Positions 1 to 12,247 of a stretch of DNA of 64,000 bases are shown here, piece after piece. Position 1 is the first letter of the stretch; every line of letters begins with the position of its first letter. Made by a program: the position numbers and the translations under genes. The stretch is from Boswellia sacra. Its lineage: Eukaryota; Streptophyta; Magnoliopsida; Sapindales; Burseraceae. The stretch covers positions 186,001 through 250,000 of the forward strand of contig SNVD02015981.1 in assembly GCA_013180625.2 (NCBI GenBank), given 5' to 3'. Under the pieces are notes generated by a model, which was given only the letters and a program-made list of their open reading frames with translations, was not told where the DNA came from and did no database searches.

Positions 1-1040
1 TTTTCTTATAATCTGAGTTGGTTAAAATTTACTAGAGAAGAAAAATATGAATAAATATAATTATATCTCCAGTAGGATTTTGTTGACTTATGTTGTATGA
101 AAGGTTGATTGTAATTGAATTATTATGTAATGTTATTCATATAAATATCACACATGCATTGATCTGCATTATTGATATTAATTTGACACAAAGTGATTGG
201 TTGATATTTTTTAAATTATAAGGAAGATGAGTTTAGGGTTGAAACTTTTTTTTTTTAAAATGAATTGTTAAGAAGAAAAAAGAAAAAAAAATTCAAAATT
301 CAATTTATAGAGGGTCTTAAAATGAAACAGAAAAAGAGATATGGGTTGGTGAGGGACCAAAAAAAGAAAGAGGAGTGGAGGGGAAAGGTTGACATTAAGG
401 GGGACAAACGGAATTCAGCAATGCGTGGCCGCTCATATACACATGCACGATCCTGATTGAATGCAAATTGGCTCACGTGTACGCCACGTCTGCGTTCTCG
501 TCTTTTCATCGACCAATACGCAACAACATTAATGCAGCCTGTCTCTGTCTCTGGCTCTTACTCTTATTATTATTTCTCCCCTGCTTTTTCCTTTCCTTTC
601 CTTTCTCTCTTTTGCTGATTTCCCTCTCAACGTTTCTGAATCAAAGGCAGAAGCAGAAGCACAACAAACAACAACTTCTCCTTCTCCAAACTCCAACTCA
701 ATTCCTCTTCTCATAGTCATGATTTGAACGACATTCCATTTTTTGACAACTGCCCACTTTCTCTCTTTTCATCTTTAGACTGCTCAAAAATTCACTAGAA
801 GAAGAATCTTTGATGGCCACTTTTGTTTGAGGAATTCAAGGCAACAAGTTTGGACTTACCATAAAGCAAAGGGGTCATCAAATCAAACATAACATACATA
901 CATACATTCAACAATCCTTTACCACTTTGTCTGTGTGTGTCTTACCCTTCATTTTTTGCTTGCAAAATCCTTTCGATGATAAATAAATGAGTCACATCAC
1001 CCACCTCTTCTCCACCATTCCATGTTTCATAGTTTCTCTC
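1..1040. other. 5' flank of the first gene, AT-rich
   Basis: No convincing coding exon was seen. The stretch is AT-rich with pyrimidine-rich tracts (about 540-700) and a G-box at 474-479. Short open frames at 265-456, 300-509 and 468-716 are low-complexity and show no family resemblance. It is best read as the promoter and upstream region of the gene that starts at 1218. Confidence 0.6.
474..479 (+). promoter_or_regulatory. G-box CACGTG in the upstream region of the coiled-coil gene
   Basis: A palindromic CACGTG is followed about 10 bp later by a second ACGT core (CCACGTC). Paired ACGT cores are a known arrangement for bZIP/bHLH binding in plant promoters. It lies about 740 bp upstream of the start codon, so a regulatory role is inference. 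Confidence 0.35.
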
Positions 1041-1041
1041 C

Positions 1042-1049
1042 TATAAAAA
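1042..1049 (+). promoter_or_regulatory. probable TATA box
   Basis: TATAAAAA follows a pyrimidine-rich stretch and lies about 175 bp upstream of the ATG at 1218. That position fits a transcription start near 1075 and a 5' leader of about 140 nt. Confidence 0.5.
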
Positions 1050-1217
1050 CTTCACTGCCAGCGTGCAAGTTTCTGTTTTTCTACAACATGTCCGTTTGTT
1101 CACTTTCAGAAACATCTTTTTATCTATGTTCCTCTTCTTGGTTGTTTTGAAAATCTATGTAATTAAAGATTCTTGAAAATCTCAACTGGGTACAGAGAAT
1201 TGTTGTTGTTTTGCACA

Positions 1218-3721
1218 ATGTCATGGCAAAACCATAACACAGAAGGGAAGAGTAGAGGGTTGAGTAAGATCAGGAAGCGAGGCTGCTCATCATCTTCATC
1301 GTCATCACTTGCCCAAAAATATAGATTTAAACGTGCAATTCTGGTGGGAAAGAGAGGTGGGTCGACCACGCCTGTCCCTACATGGAAGACAAGCGTAAAG
1401 TCGCCATCTTTAACGTTGCCAAGTACAGAGCAGCCCAAGAGTGGGGCGACTCAGGGCGCTGCTAAAGGGAAGGAAGTGTCGGTTTCGGCAAGGAAACTTG
1501 CTGCCACTTTGTGGGAAATCAACAAAATCCCTTCACCGAAAGAGAAGAAAGAGCTGGAAGTGAAGGATTTGAGAAGCAGAGAGAGGGTTTTGAGAGGCTC
1601 ACACTCTGCTACTCTGCCTCCACATTTGTCAGATCCATCTTATAGTCCTGTTTCAGAGGTGGGAAAATAATTTTTTTAAATAATATTATTTATGTGTTTC
1701 ATTTTTACTTGTTTTTTTTCTTTTGTGGGTTGAAGGAATTTTTTATTTGTAATTGTTGGTCATTGAATCGCGCAGGGAATGGATCGATCTAGGGGCAATG
1801 GTCGCAGGAGAAGAACATCAATAATCTCTCAGAAGCTTCAAGTAACTGATTATAATTTGGGGACTCTGGACTCCCTTAGCAATGCGAGTTTGATGGAGGT
1901 AGATGATAATTGGGTGGTTTTCACTTTTCAATGAAAAGTTATTTTGGTTTTGGAAATATTTGCATAAATTATATTAGTAACGGATTCCAAAGAGTTAATT
2001 GCACTATTTTCCATAAACGTCAGAGTGTGATTTCCTGCATAGTTATATCCTATTCTTGTAAGAAATGCAGCTGAAATTATTGACTCGTTATATTCTAGAA
2101 ACTGTACCAAACTCTTAATAAATTCACCTAAGCTCTGTTGTTCTGAATTTTTTATTTCCTTGTTTTGTTATCTATGTAATAGACTTGTAGTATTGGTCTA
2201 CGATGATGCTCCTTTTCATTGTTCCATCGGATTATACATTTGCAAGCAAGTATGTGTAATTGAAACTTGAAATTGAAAGTTTTGATGAGAGAAAATAAAT
2301 ATATGTACTGATCTCATACGATTAAAATGCAGATAGAAGCTTATTCTCGAGGCAAGACTCAGAGCGGAAACAAAAGTCGTTTGAAGGACGTTGCAAATGG
2401 TCTAAATACGTCCAAAGAGCTTCTGAAAGTTTTGAATCGCATTTGGGGTCCTGAGGAACAGCATTCATCGAGTGTATCCCTTATTTCAGCTGTAAGAACT
2501 GAGATTGATCGAGCTCGGGTGCATGTCGATCAGTTGATAAAAGAGCAGAGGTCGAATCACAATGAGGTTGAGTATCTAATGAAGCATTTTGCAGAAGAAA
2601 AGGCGGCTTGGAAAAGGAGGGAAAGGGACAAGATTCGTCATGCCATAGCGTGCATAGCAGAAGAGCTTGAGGTAGAGAAGAAGCTTAGGAGACAAACAGA
2701 GAGGTTGAACAAGAAGATTGGACACGAATTGGCAGAGACGAAAGCATCTCTGTCAAATGCAATGAAAAAGCTTGAAAGCGAGACGAGAGCAAAAGAGATA
2801 CTAGAGCAAGTATGTGATGAGTTGGCCAGAGGCATTGGAGAAGACAGAGCTGAGGTAGAAGAACTAAAGAGGGAATCAGTTAAGGCGAGGGAAGAGGTGG
2901 AGAAGGAGAGGGAGATGCTTCAACTTGCAGATGTTTTGCGCGAGGAGAGAGTCCAGATGAAGCTCTCAGAGGCTAGGTACCATTTTGAGGAGAAAAATGC
3001 AGCAGTGGAAAGGCTAAGAAATGAGCTTGAGGCCTACTTGAGAGCCAAAAAAGGTGAAGAGAACGGTGATGAATCTCCAAATTTTAAGAGAATCAAGGAT
3101 CTTGAAGCTTATTTGAAGAAAATCCAATTTGGTTCATGTGAAAATGTAGAAACAAAGGAGTATGAAGGGGAACTAGCTGATGGAGAAGATCAGGATGGAG
3201 ATGACTCAGCCGATAGTGATCTACATTCCATTGAATTAAACATGAACAATAACAGCAGGAGCTACAAGTGGAGTTATGCAAATGGGGATGATGATCTAGA
3301 TGGTATAAAGAGAGTCTCAGTTGATAAAGGAATTAAAGGGAGGAAATCTCTTGAGAAAATTCAATGGGGAAGCATATGCTTGGAAAGAGGAACTTCTAAT
3401 GGCATGGATTGGGATTATAGGGAGCATTCAGGTGAGATTGACAGGGAAAGATTAGCGGAGATTCTTTCACAAACTCAAACTCAAGATCATGCTGATGAAA
3501 TCAAAAGATACCGATCCATTAAGAGTCTTAGAGATCATATTCTATCTGGGTCTAAGATGCCATCACTCCAGAGCTTTGCGAGTCCTACCCGACAATGGGG
3601 CCAATCTTTGCCTCTGCAGGATCCTGGTAGTGCAGGTAGGGAACGGCAGGATGATGGCTTGAATTTCAAGCTAGTGGAATCAAAGGGTGAAAGGCGGATT
3701 TCAACAAGTTCAAGACAATGA
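1218..3721 (+). CDS. coiled-coil protein, At5g41620-like family (three exons)
   Basis: Exons are 1218-1658, 1776-1898 and 2333-3721. Every junction is GT/AG and falls between codons, giving 650 residues. The N-terminus is basic and Ser-rich. Residues about 93-101 read KLAATLWEI, the conserved box of the plant family that includes At5g41620, At1g50660 and At3g20350 (related to BRANCHLESS TRICHOME). Most of exon 3 (about residues 205-430) is charged heptad-like coiled coil rich in E, K and R; an acidic linker and a C-terminal tail follow. The length matches the roughly 620-720 residues usual for the family. The ATG at 1218 is preferred over an in-frame ATG at 1173 because the family-like sequence starts there; the choice is not proven. 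No catalytic domain is visible. Family members are poorly characterised, and a cytoskeletal or cell-shape role is inference from the BLT relationship. The gene stands alone, with no transposon between the TATA box and the stop. Confidence 0.88.
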
Positions 3722-6482
3722 TACACTTTTTTTTATCCTTGTTTAATTAGCTACTGTTTTGTTTGCAACTTCATGGAGAATTTTCCCAGCAGAGAATGCA
3801 ATTGTGTTTATATCAATTTGAAAGCAAGATGTAAATAGAGAGAGCATTATACAAAGGCTGTAAGGATGTGCTGACCAGAGCCTGGTTCTGAGTACTTTGG
3901 GTTTCGAAGTATGTATTCGTTTTCACCATGTTTTGTCAATCAGAAAGCAGCAGCATTATTCAACCACTTCATTGAAGTTAATTATAACTTAATTATGAGT
4001 TGCAGTTTGTGTATTACCTTATTTCTTTCTTCCATTTTAGTTACCTTTGAAGTTGCTTAATTTTGGTTGTTTCTTTATTAATCAGATGCAGCAAACAAAG
4101 ATGAATTTGAGTTCAACTAATCGGTTTGCAATTATTAAAATGACAAAAAAGAAAAAAAAATGTTGGTTGCTTGAATATCAATCATGCATAGAATATAGAA
4201 GGATGCTTTGAATATTTTAAAGAACTATGTGGATAAAGGGATTCTCATGTTGAAAAACATTCTTATGATCATCTTAAAAACTATAGCCAGCACATGCCAA
4301 GTCGGCGGATTCTTAAGATGCATATATGAGATGATTTATTTATTGACCAAATTATAAGGATTCATATTAAGTTAGTTAAAGCAGCATATGCTGGTTAATA
4401 AAAAGTAATGGCATCTACCACTACCAAGAGCTTCTCTAGTTTGACCCTAACATGGAGCCAGCTGCCTAAGGTCGTCCAAACAAATGTGAAATGACTTGGG
4501 CTAGAGGGTAGGTCATTGTGGATCTTATATTATATTATAGAATGGTTCAATGATTTGTTTTATAATTGAGACACCGTCAAAGCATGTGATCATCGTAATT
4601 CTAAATTATAGGGAAAAAAGAGGCTTAACATATTTAATGAATGGATATGCCATCATATTCTAACTTCTTCTATTTAGTCTTTTTCTGTGTCTTAACACCC
4701 GTTTAGTTACTGGTTCTTTTGTTTCTTTCTTTTCAAGTCTTTAACTACTAATCTTGACAAAGAGGTGCTTGCCGGGCTCTTTTGCTTTTTAAGTTTTTTA
4801 ATTATTGTATTTTAGGCTTGTAGTTGTAGCTCTCTTATAAATCTTGATAATGGCTCTATCTCTTTCAGTCTGTTAAGTACTAATTTAATTATTCTATTGT
4901 AGGTTTGTATTTGTAGCTCTCTGTAAATCTTATAAAGGCTCTATCTTTTCTAATAGAGTAATACTGTTTATATGTAATCAAATTATATGATCTAATTTAT
5001 ACAGCCTACCATGATAAAAATTTGTAGATAAGTAAAAACATAAAAAGAAAAATGAAAGATTTAAAAAAAATGATATGATGACAATCCCTCTTATAATTTC
5101 GTGCCACACTAAATTATATAAATTAGGTTGATAATTTTCTTGTATATGTAAAATTATTATTTTCGTGTGTATTTAATTTTTTGACAATTAGGGGCACTAT
5201 TTACTATTTTTTGATTACGAAAGAATGTTTTGAAAATTCATATACGATATTATGGGTCTACAGTGATAGGAATAGAAGATGGAAGAGAGCTATGGAAGTG
5301 AATTCTCGGGGATAGCTAGAAGGAAACTAAAACGTATTTAAATTTTTCGATTACGTTGAATTTACAACAAAAGAATCCTCCAAGGTAGTTTTCAAAATGT
5401 TCAACTTTTCTAAATTAAGACGCATATTAAAGAAAAATTATTAAGACTATGGATCTCCTAAAACTCTACGTTTCGTTGCATCTAACGCACACCCCCAATA
5501 ATATCGTGAGATATCACTTGTTAAAACTATGGACCTCTACGAACTCCCATTAGTATGATATTGTTTACTTTAGGCCTAAGTCCTCATGGATTTAATTTTG
5601 AATTCTACTCAAAATGCCTCGTACCAATGAAGATTTTGTCCATACTTATATATCCATGATCCTTCCCATGCCTAGCCAATATGAGACTTTGATCAAAAAG
5701 CTCATGGATTTGCTTTTGATTTTGTGATTTTGTTTCCTTGCAAAAAGCTCAAATCAGACTCATCTTATTGCTCCAACTTTAAATTATTTATTTATCTGCA
5801 TATCATTACTACAGTACCAGGCTCTACATGAGGCCACGCACTGACTGACCAAAAAAAAAAAAAACCTATAGTCCTGACTCCTTGGATTGGAAATCAGAAA
5901 CCTTACATTAAACTTGTAATTTAGTTAATTTTCTGATCTCGGCTCACATTACTCTCACTTTTTATGAAGTATGTAGTGTTAACCTTCTCTATGCTATGGT
6001 CTAACAACATATCATCTGCATTTCAAACGTTCCTAAAATACATAACCTATCAAAATAAGAAGTGAAATATATGATAGGATATGTTTAGCATGTGATACAC
6101 AAATAAAGTTTTGAATAACTCTAAAAATCCCAAAATGTTTTACGCAGCCTACCAGACTCAAATGTGATACCATATTACTCAAATTTGGTACAAATGACAA
6201 AAACAATAAAAATCTAAATGCCGAGTTCAGGGTATTGGCCCTTAATTCATAAACGTTCGATGTCAAATCCCAAATCTGAGATGCTTGGGGCAGAGTCTTG
6301 ACCATGAATGTTGGGTCAGATAAGGGCTTCAGACACGCAGGTCAGGTCCAAGCCCTAGGTCAAGTCTTATGCTAAGATAATTGAATTTAAGGCCCGAGCC
6401 TCGTGTCAATAGGGGCTAGGGAATCAACATAATAATGACAAAAAGTAACAATAATAAATAAATTAACAAATTAATTAATACA
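3722..6482. other. intergenic AT-rich DNA with repeat fragments
   Basis: The 3' UTR of the preceding gene probably occupies the first few hundred bases. No gene was recognised. The stretch contains a partial tandem duplication at 4794-4952 and a segment at 4735-4781 that recurs at 12652-12700. GC-richer DNA at 6290-6420 looks like an unclassified repeat remnant. Confidence 0.5.
4794..4952 (+). repeat. two-copy tandem duplication, about 87-bp period
   Basis: Two diverged copies sit side by side (about 4794-4866 and 4884-4952). Both carry the ordered words TTAATTATT, TTGTAG, GTAGCTCTCT and GGCTCTATCT. No function is visible. Confidence 0.6.
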
Positions 6483-6809
6483 TGTTGCATACATGGTGGC
6501 GTCCCACTAATTTTCCAAATGGCCACTTCATAAATTGCCAAGCATAAATTGCCAAGCAAAGGCCACATGTCTTTTGGTGGCACTTCAAGCATGTAATTAC
6601 AAGACACATGGGTGGACTTGGTGGTTGAATGTTATTGGAGGGTTAATCATGCCTACAAATTGGACCTCTCCTACTTTGCACATTTTTGCACCGAATTGAG
6701 AGAAGCAATACAATTCTCGTTCTCTTTCTTTCTCTTATAATTCTCCCATTTTCAATTTTTGCATCTTCATCCCTAAACTTTTATTACTTTATTTAGTTTA
6801 TTTAGTTCA
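6483..6809 (+). repeat. 5' LTR of the first Copia element
   Basis: It starts TGTTGCATACATGG and ends in TTCA. It aligns along its length with 11916-12247. A 14-bp unit, CATAAATTGCCAAG, is duplicated in tandem here (6529-6542 and 6543-6556) but present once in the 3' LTR. Confidence 0.85.
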
Positions 6810-6821
6810 TGTTATCAGCAT
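6810..6821 (+). other. probable primer binding site
   Basis: TGTTATCAGCAT lies immediately inside the 5' LTR. The canonical plant Copia site complementary to initiator-Met tRNA is TGGTATCAGAGC, so this copy is diverged at four positions. Confidence 0.5.
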
Positions 6822-6997
6822 GACGAAGCTCTAATAGTTTAACGTCTTACATTTATATTTTATAACTATTCTTATGAAGTATGCTTTATGGTTGTTACTG
6901 AGTTGGATCTTCCATATCAAAAAGTAAGATTAGTCTGTTCGATTGTTCTATTGTTTTTTTGTTATAATTGAAGATTATTTGAAGAGGCAAATTTGGC

Positions 6998-8040
6998 ATG
7001 TGTTTAATTTTTTCGTTTGATGGGAAAGAAGATAGAAATATTCCATGGACTAGAAATGCAAGAAATCATTTGCGATTAATGAACTTTGAAGATACAATCA
7101 GAAAAGGCAACTGGACATTTCTACAAGAGAAAGCTAAAGCTATGACTTTTCGTCTATATAATTTGACTGAAAAGCCACAAAGTGAACATCTTATTGTTGA
7201 AGATTCACTGATTTTGTGGAAAAGCTTAGAAGAAAATTTTTTCCATCAGATAAATGTACTACTTCCACAAGCTCAACATGATTGGATGAGCCTACGTTTT
7301 CAATACTACAAATCAGTGGCTGATTATAATTCAACATTATTCAGAATAACTTTATAGTTGAAGTTTTGTGGCCAAGAAGTGACAGAATATAATATGATAG
7401 ACAAGACTTTATCTAAATTTCATGCTCAAATTTGGTTCTACAACAACTTTATAGAGAACGTCATTTCTAGAGATATTCGAATTTGATTACATGCTTATTG
7501 GTTGTTGAGAAGAACAGTGAAATTTTGCTTCAGAATCATGAATCATTCCAAACTGGCTCTATACCAATTCAAGTAGTTAATACTACCAACTTCAAAAATA
7601 ATAATCGCAATCAAGAGCGTGGAAAAGGTTGTAAAAATCGATCAAGATGTGGTTATAAATCTTTCAATTATCAAAACAACAATGATAACCACCAACGGAA
7701 GAATAATAATTGTGAAGATAGAAGAAATGGAAGAACAAGGCCTTCCACAGAAGATATATGTCATAAATGTGGCACAAAAGGTCATTGGGCTAGAAATTGT
7801 CACACACCTGAACATCTAGTTGACTTTTACCAATTAACTCTAAGAGATAAAGGAAAAAGAATTGAAACAAATTTTCTTGAAGACTCTGAGCAAGTAAAGA
7901 CTACTCATCTTGAAGCTTCTGAATTCTTTAGGGATCAAGATGCAAATCTTAACTTAGTTGGTGGCGGAAATGTCCAAACTAATGAAGACTTTACTTTTAC
8001 TGCTTTTATGTTTGCTTTTGTGTACATAAGTGTGTTTTAA
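6998..8040 (+). pseudogene. Copia gag remnant with CCHC zinc knuckle
   Basis: A gag-like N-terminal part is open at 6998-7357 and a second part at 7483-8040, with a break between them. The second part has an Asn/Arg-rich stretch and a CCHC knuckle, CHKCGTKGHWARNC, near 7762-7803, as in Copia nucleocapsids that bind element RNA. The internal stop at 7355-7357 and the frame change before 7483 make it non-functional. Confidence 0.8.
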
Positions 8041-8056
8041 TTTCTAACACAACTTT

Positions 8057-11000
8057 TTGTTGAATAGAAATAATATGGACCCATTCAAGGTGTTTTTTGA
8101 TACACAAAAGAATGATAAAGAATTATGTTTGGTTGATAGAGCTACAACACACAATACTTCGAGACAAGAAATTTTCCTTGAATTTAACTTTGAAGCTAAA
8201 ATGAGCACTATATCAGGATCTGTTGATCTGATTGAAGGATCTGGGAAGGCCAACATCTTATTAGCAAGTGGAACCAAGTTACATATTCAAGAGGCATTGT
8301 GTACTCTAATACATCTAGAAGAAATTTGCTTAACTTCAAGGATATATGACTCAATGGTTATCACATCAATACCATGAATGAAGAAGATAGAGAATTTCTT
8401 TACATCATTTCTCACATCTCAAGTCATAAGCATATATTAGAGAAATTACCTGCTCTATCATCTGGGTTCTATTACGCATTCATAAAATCAATTGAAGCTC
8501 ATGCAGTTTTGAAGCAAAAAATCACTAACCCAAAGACTTTTAAGCTTTGGCATGACCGTCTTGGTCATTATGGATCTATAATGATAAGAAGAATTATTGA
8601 AAATTCATGTGGACATCTATTAAACTTGAAGATTCTTCTATCCAATGAAAATATATGCACTGTTTATTCATAAGGGAAATTGGTTATCAAACCCTTGCCT
8701 TCTAAAGTTGGTTTGGAATCTCCATCCTTCTTACAAAAAATTCAAGGGAACATATATGGTCCTATCCATCCACCATGTTGACAATTATGATATTTCATGG
8801 TTCTAATTGATGCCTCTGCTCCATGGTCACATATTTGCTTATTATCTTCTCATAACGTTGCTTTTGCCAGATTACTTGTACGGATTATCAAGTTACGAGC
8901 TGAATTCCCAGATTATCTGGTAAAATCTATACGTTTTAATAATGTTGGTGAATTTATATCAAAGACCTTTGATGATTATTGCATGTAAGCATGAACTGAA
9001 AGTGAGCATCCAGTTCCACATGTTCATACACAGAATGGCTTAACAGAGTCACTTATCAAACGTCTCCAAATAATTGCAAGAACTTTATTATTACGAACGC
9101 AATTACTAACTTCTACTTGTTAATATGCTTACGACCTATTACATATCATCAGTCTCACCATCACAACTTGTGCTTGGTCATCAACCAGACATATCTCATT
9201 TAAGAACTTTTGGCTGCAGTGCATATGTTCCCACTACTCCCCCACAACGCACTAAAATGGAATCGCAATGACGTTTGGGAATTTATATTGGATTTGACTC
9301 CTCATCTATTATCAAATATCTTGAGCTTTTGACAGCAATTTATTTACTGCAAGATGGCCACTTTGATGAGACTATTTTTCCAACATTAGGGGAAAGAAAG
9401 ATAGAAAAAGCCTATTGAAACTAAACAAGAAATTACATGGAAAGTAACATAATTGTCTTATCTCAATCCTCTACTAGTCAATGTGAGAATGAAGTACAGA
9501 AAATAACTCAACTTTCAGAAGATTGCTAATCAAATGCTAGATGCATTTACTGATTCTATAAAAATTACAAAATCTTATATTCTAAGTGCAAATATACCAG
9601 CCAAGATTCCTATTGCTACTGAACTATCTGCTCAAAAAGCTTCAGATAATTTGTCTGTTCTGCGTTTGAAACGTGGAAGACTACTTGGATCCAAAGATTT
9701 TTTTCACATGAAGAAGAAATCGAATTCCATGTTTGCCAAAGAAAATATCCTAGAAGAGACATTAGGCAATGTCCTAGTAGAGACATCTGACAAAGAAAAT
9801 GTCATAGAAAAGACATCAGGCAATGTCCTAGAAAAGACACTAGGCCTTGAAATGGCACAAGTCCTGGAAATGACTTAAGCTTTCAAAGAAGCTAAAGCTC
9901 TTATCCTTGAAGAGACAATTGAAAAGGCTAAAGCATTTGATAGAGTTAAAGTCATGAGACTAATAGAGAAATTTCTATAAATTATGATATGTGGAATCGA
10001 GATGAGATGATCCTTGATGAGTTCTTCTCATTCGTGGTGACCACTAATATCATGAATAATGATTATGAGCCATGCATTATTGATGAATGCAGATAAAGAC
10101 ATGATTGGCTTAAATCGAAAAGAAGCAATCTCAACTAAATGGCTTCTCCGACTAAACGTGAAGTATTTGGACTAGTAGTCCAGGCACTTGTAGATGTCAA
10201 ACCTGTTGGATACAAATGGGTTTTCACAATAAAAAGAAATGAGAAAAATGAAATTGCCATAAATAAGGCTAGACTTGTGGCACAGAGTTTCTCGCAGTGA
10301 CCTAGAATTGATTTTGATGAAACTTATTCACTTGTTATGAATGCAATCACATTCAGAGATTTGATTAGCTTATCAGTCTTTGAATAAATTGACATGTGTC
10401 CTATGGATGTTGTGACTGCATATTTATACGGTACACTGATACCAATATTTACATGAAGATTTCTGAAGGTTTTAGATTGCCTAAAACAAATACAACAAAT
10501 CCAAGAAACATGTATTAAATCAAACTACAGAGATCTTTATATAGGTTTAAACAATCTAGATGTATGTGGTACAATCGTCTCAGTTAGTATCTTATAAAAG
10601 AGGGACATATCCATGATCCCATATGCCCATCTGTTTTTGTAAAGAAATCAGATTCAGGATTTGCTATTATGGCTATATATGTTGATGATATGAATCTGAT
10701 TAGAACTTCTAAAGAACTCACAAAGATTACTGAATACTTGAAGCGTGAATTTGAAATGAAAGATCTTGGTAATACAAGATACTATCTCGATTTGCAGATT
10801 GAGTACAATACAAATGGCATTCTTGTTCACCAATTAACATGTGTTAAAAAGATCTTGAAATGATTTAATGGATAAAGCTCATCCATTAAATACTTTTATT
10901 GTTGTTCGATCTCTAGATCCCATTTCGTCTTAGAGAAGAGGATGAGAAGATACTCGGTCCAGAAATACCCTATCTCCATGCAACGGGTGTTTTATTATAT

Positions 11001-11855
11001 TTACACAATGTACAAAATTGGATATCGATTTTTGCTGTTAACTTACTAGCAAGATTCAGTTCTACACCAACTAGAAGACATTGGAATGGAGTTAAATATG
11101 TTTTTCGTTATCTTTGTGGAACAACAAACTTAGGTTTATGTTATTCAAAGAACTCCACCAAAAATCTTGGATTGGTTAGTTATGCAGAAGCTGGATACTT
11201 ATCAGATCCTCACAAGGCTCATTCTCAAATGGGATATATTTTTATATGTCATGGAACAACAATCTTATGGCGATCTACAAGACAAACATTAGTGGCTACA
11301 TCCTCAAATCATTCTGAGATTCTTGCATTATATGAAGCTAGTAAAGAATGTGTATGGTTAAGAATTGTCATCCATCATATTTTGAATTCCTGTGGACTTC
11401 CATTGATTACGGATAACCTTACAATTATTTATAAAGATAATGCTACTTGCATTGCACAAATCAGAGGAGGGTATATCAAAGATGATAAAACCAAGCACAT
11501 CTCTCGTAAATTCGTCTACAATCATGAACTTCAAGAAGATAGAATAATTGATGTCAAACATGTACGATCCAATGATAACTTATCGGATTTGTTTACTAAA
11601 ACATTACCTACATCAACTTTTGGAAAGCCGGTTTATGACATCGACATGAGACAGCTTCCACTTATACATCAGGGGGAGTACCAATCAGGGGAGCATATTC
11701 TGGACAAATGTGCATTGTACTCTGCTTTTTTTTTTTATCAGGTTTTGTCCCACTGGGTTTTGCTGACAAGGTTTTTAACGAGACAGCTGCGTTCTAACAC
11801 ACTTTTCAGTTCATTATATAATTGTGTTTCTTTTCTAAAGTTGTTATCCCACTGA
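8057..11855 (+). pseudogene. Copia pol remnant: protease, integrase, RT, RNase H
   Basis: Fragments appear in Copia order. The protease-like piece (8057-8377) has LVDRATTH where family members have a D-S-A-T active-site box, so the aspartate remains but the serine is replaced. The integrase zinc-finger region is at 8374-8673 (WHDRLGH). An integrase core piece is at 8797-8988, where the second catalytic aspartate appears as asparagine (RFNNVGEF). RT with the YVDD box is at 10669-10863, and RNase H with SEILALYEASKE is at 11172-11600. Stops and frameshifts separate the pieces. The pattern is decay of one polyprotein and not separate genes. Confidence 0.82.
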
Positions 11856-11915
11856 GTTTTTCCTTAATAAGGTTAAATGCAGTTATCTAAAAATTGGTGG
11901 AACTCCAAGGAGGAG

Positions 11916-12133
11916 TGTCGTATACATGATGGCGTCCCACCAATTTCCCAAATGGCCACTTCATAAATTGCCAAGCAAAAGCCACATGTCTTTAGGTGGC
12001 ACTTTAAGCATGTAATTACAAGACACATTGGTGGATTTGGTGTTGAATGTTATTGGAGGGTCTAGCATCCATTATGCCTATAAATTGGACCTCTCCTCCG
12101 TACGTTTTTGTACCGAATTGAGAGAAGCAATGC

Positions 12134-12178
<45 letters not shown>

Positions 12179-12247
12179 TTCTCCCACTTTCAATTTTTAC
12201 GTCTTCACCCCTAAACTTTTATTACTTTATTTAGTTTATTTATTTCA
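11916..12247 (+). repeat. 3' LTR of the first Copia element
   Basis: It starts TGTCGTATACATGATGG and ends in TTCA. It contains an uninterrupted CT microsatellite (about 12138-12174) at the position where the 5' LTR has only an imperfect pyrimidine tract. Confidence 0.85.
12138..12174 (+). repeat. (CT)n microsatellite
   Basis: This is a run of CT dinucleotides inside the 3' LTR. The matching part of the 5' LTR (about 6713-6735) is shorter and interrupted, so the run expanded after insertion. Confidence 0.9.

Larger units (their letters stand above)
6483..12247 (+). mobile_element. degenerate Ty1/Copia LTR retrotransposon
   Basis: The element runs from a 5' LTR (6483-6809) to a 3' LTR (11916-12247) with gag, protease, integrase, RT and RNase H remnants in the Copia order. 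A purine-rich polypurine tract (about 11901-11915) directly precedes the 3' LTR. A primer-binding-like TGTTATCAGCAT directly follows the 5' LTR and matches the initiator-Met site in 8 of its first 9 positions. The flanks (ATACA left, TAGCA right) are not a clean target duplication, so the exact ends or the age are uncertain. Many stops and frameshifts break the coding region, so it is dead. Its two LTRs differ in several places, which agrees with an old insertion. Confidence 0.88.

Noticed and set aside
468..716. 82-codon frame with a hydrophobic centre
   Set aside because: It comes from a CT-rich promoter tract, and the opposite strand is open too.
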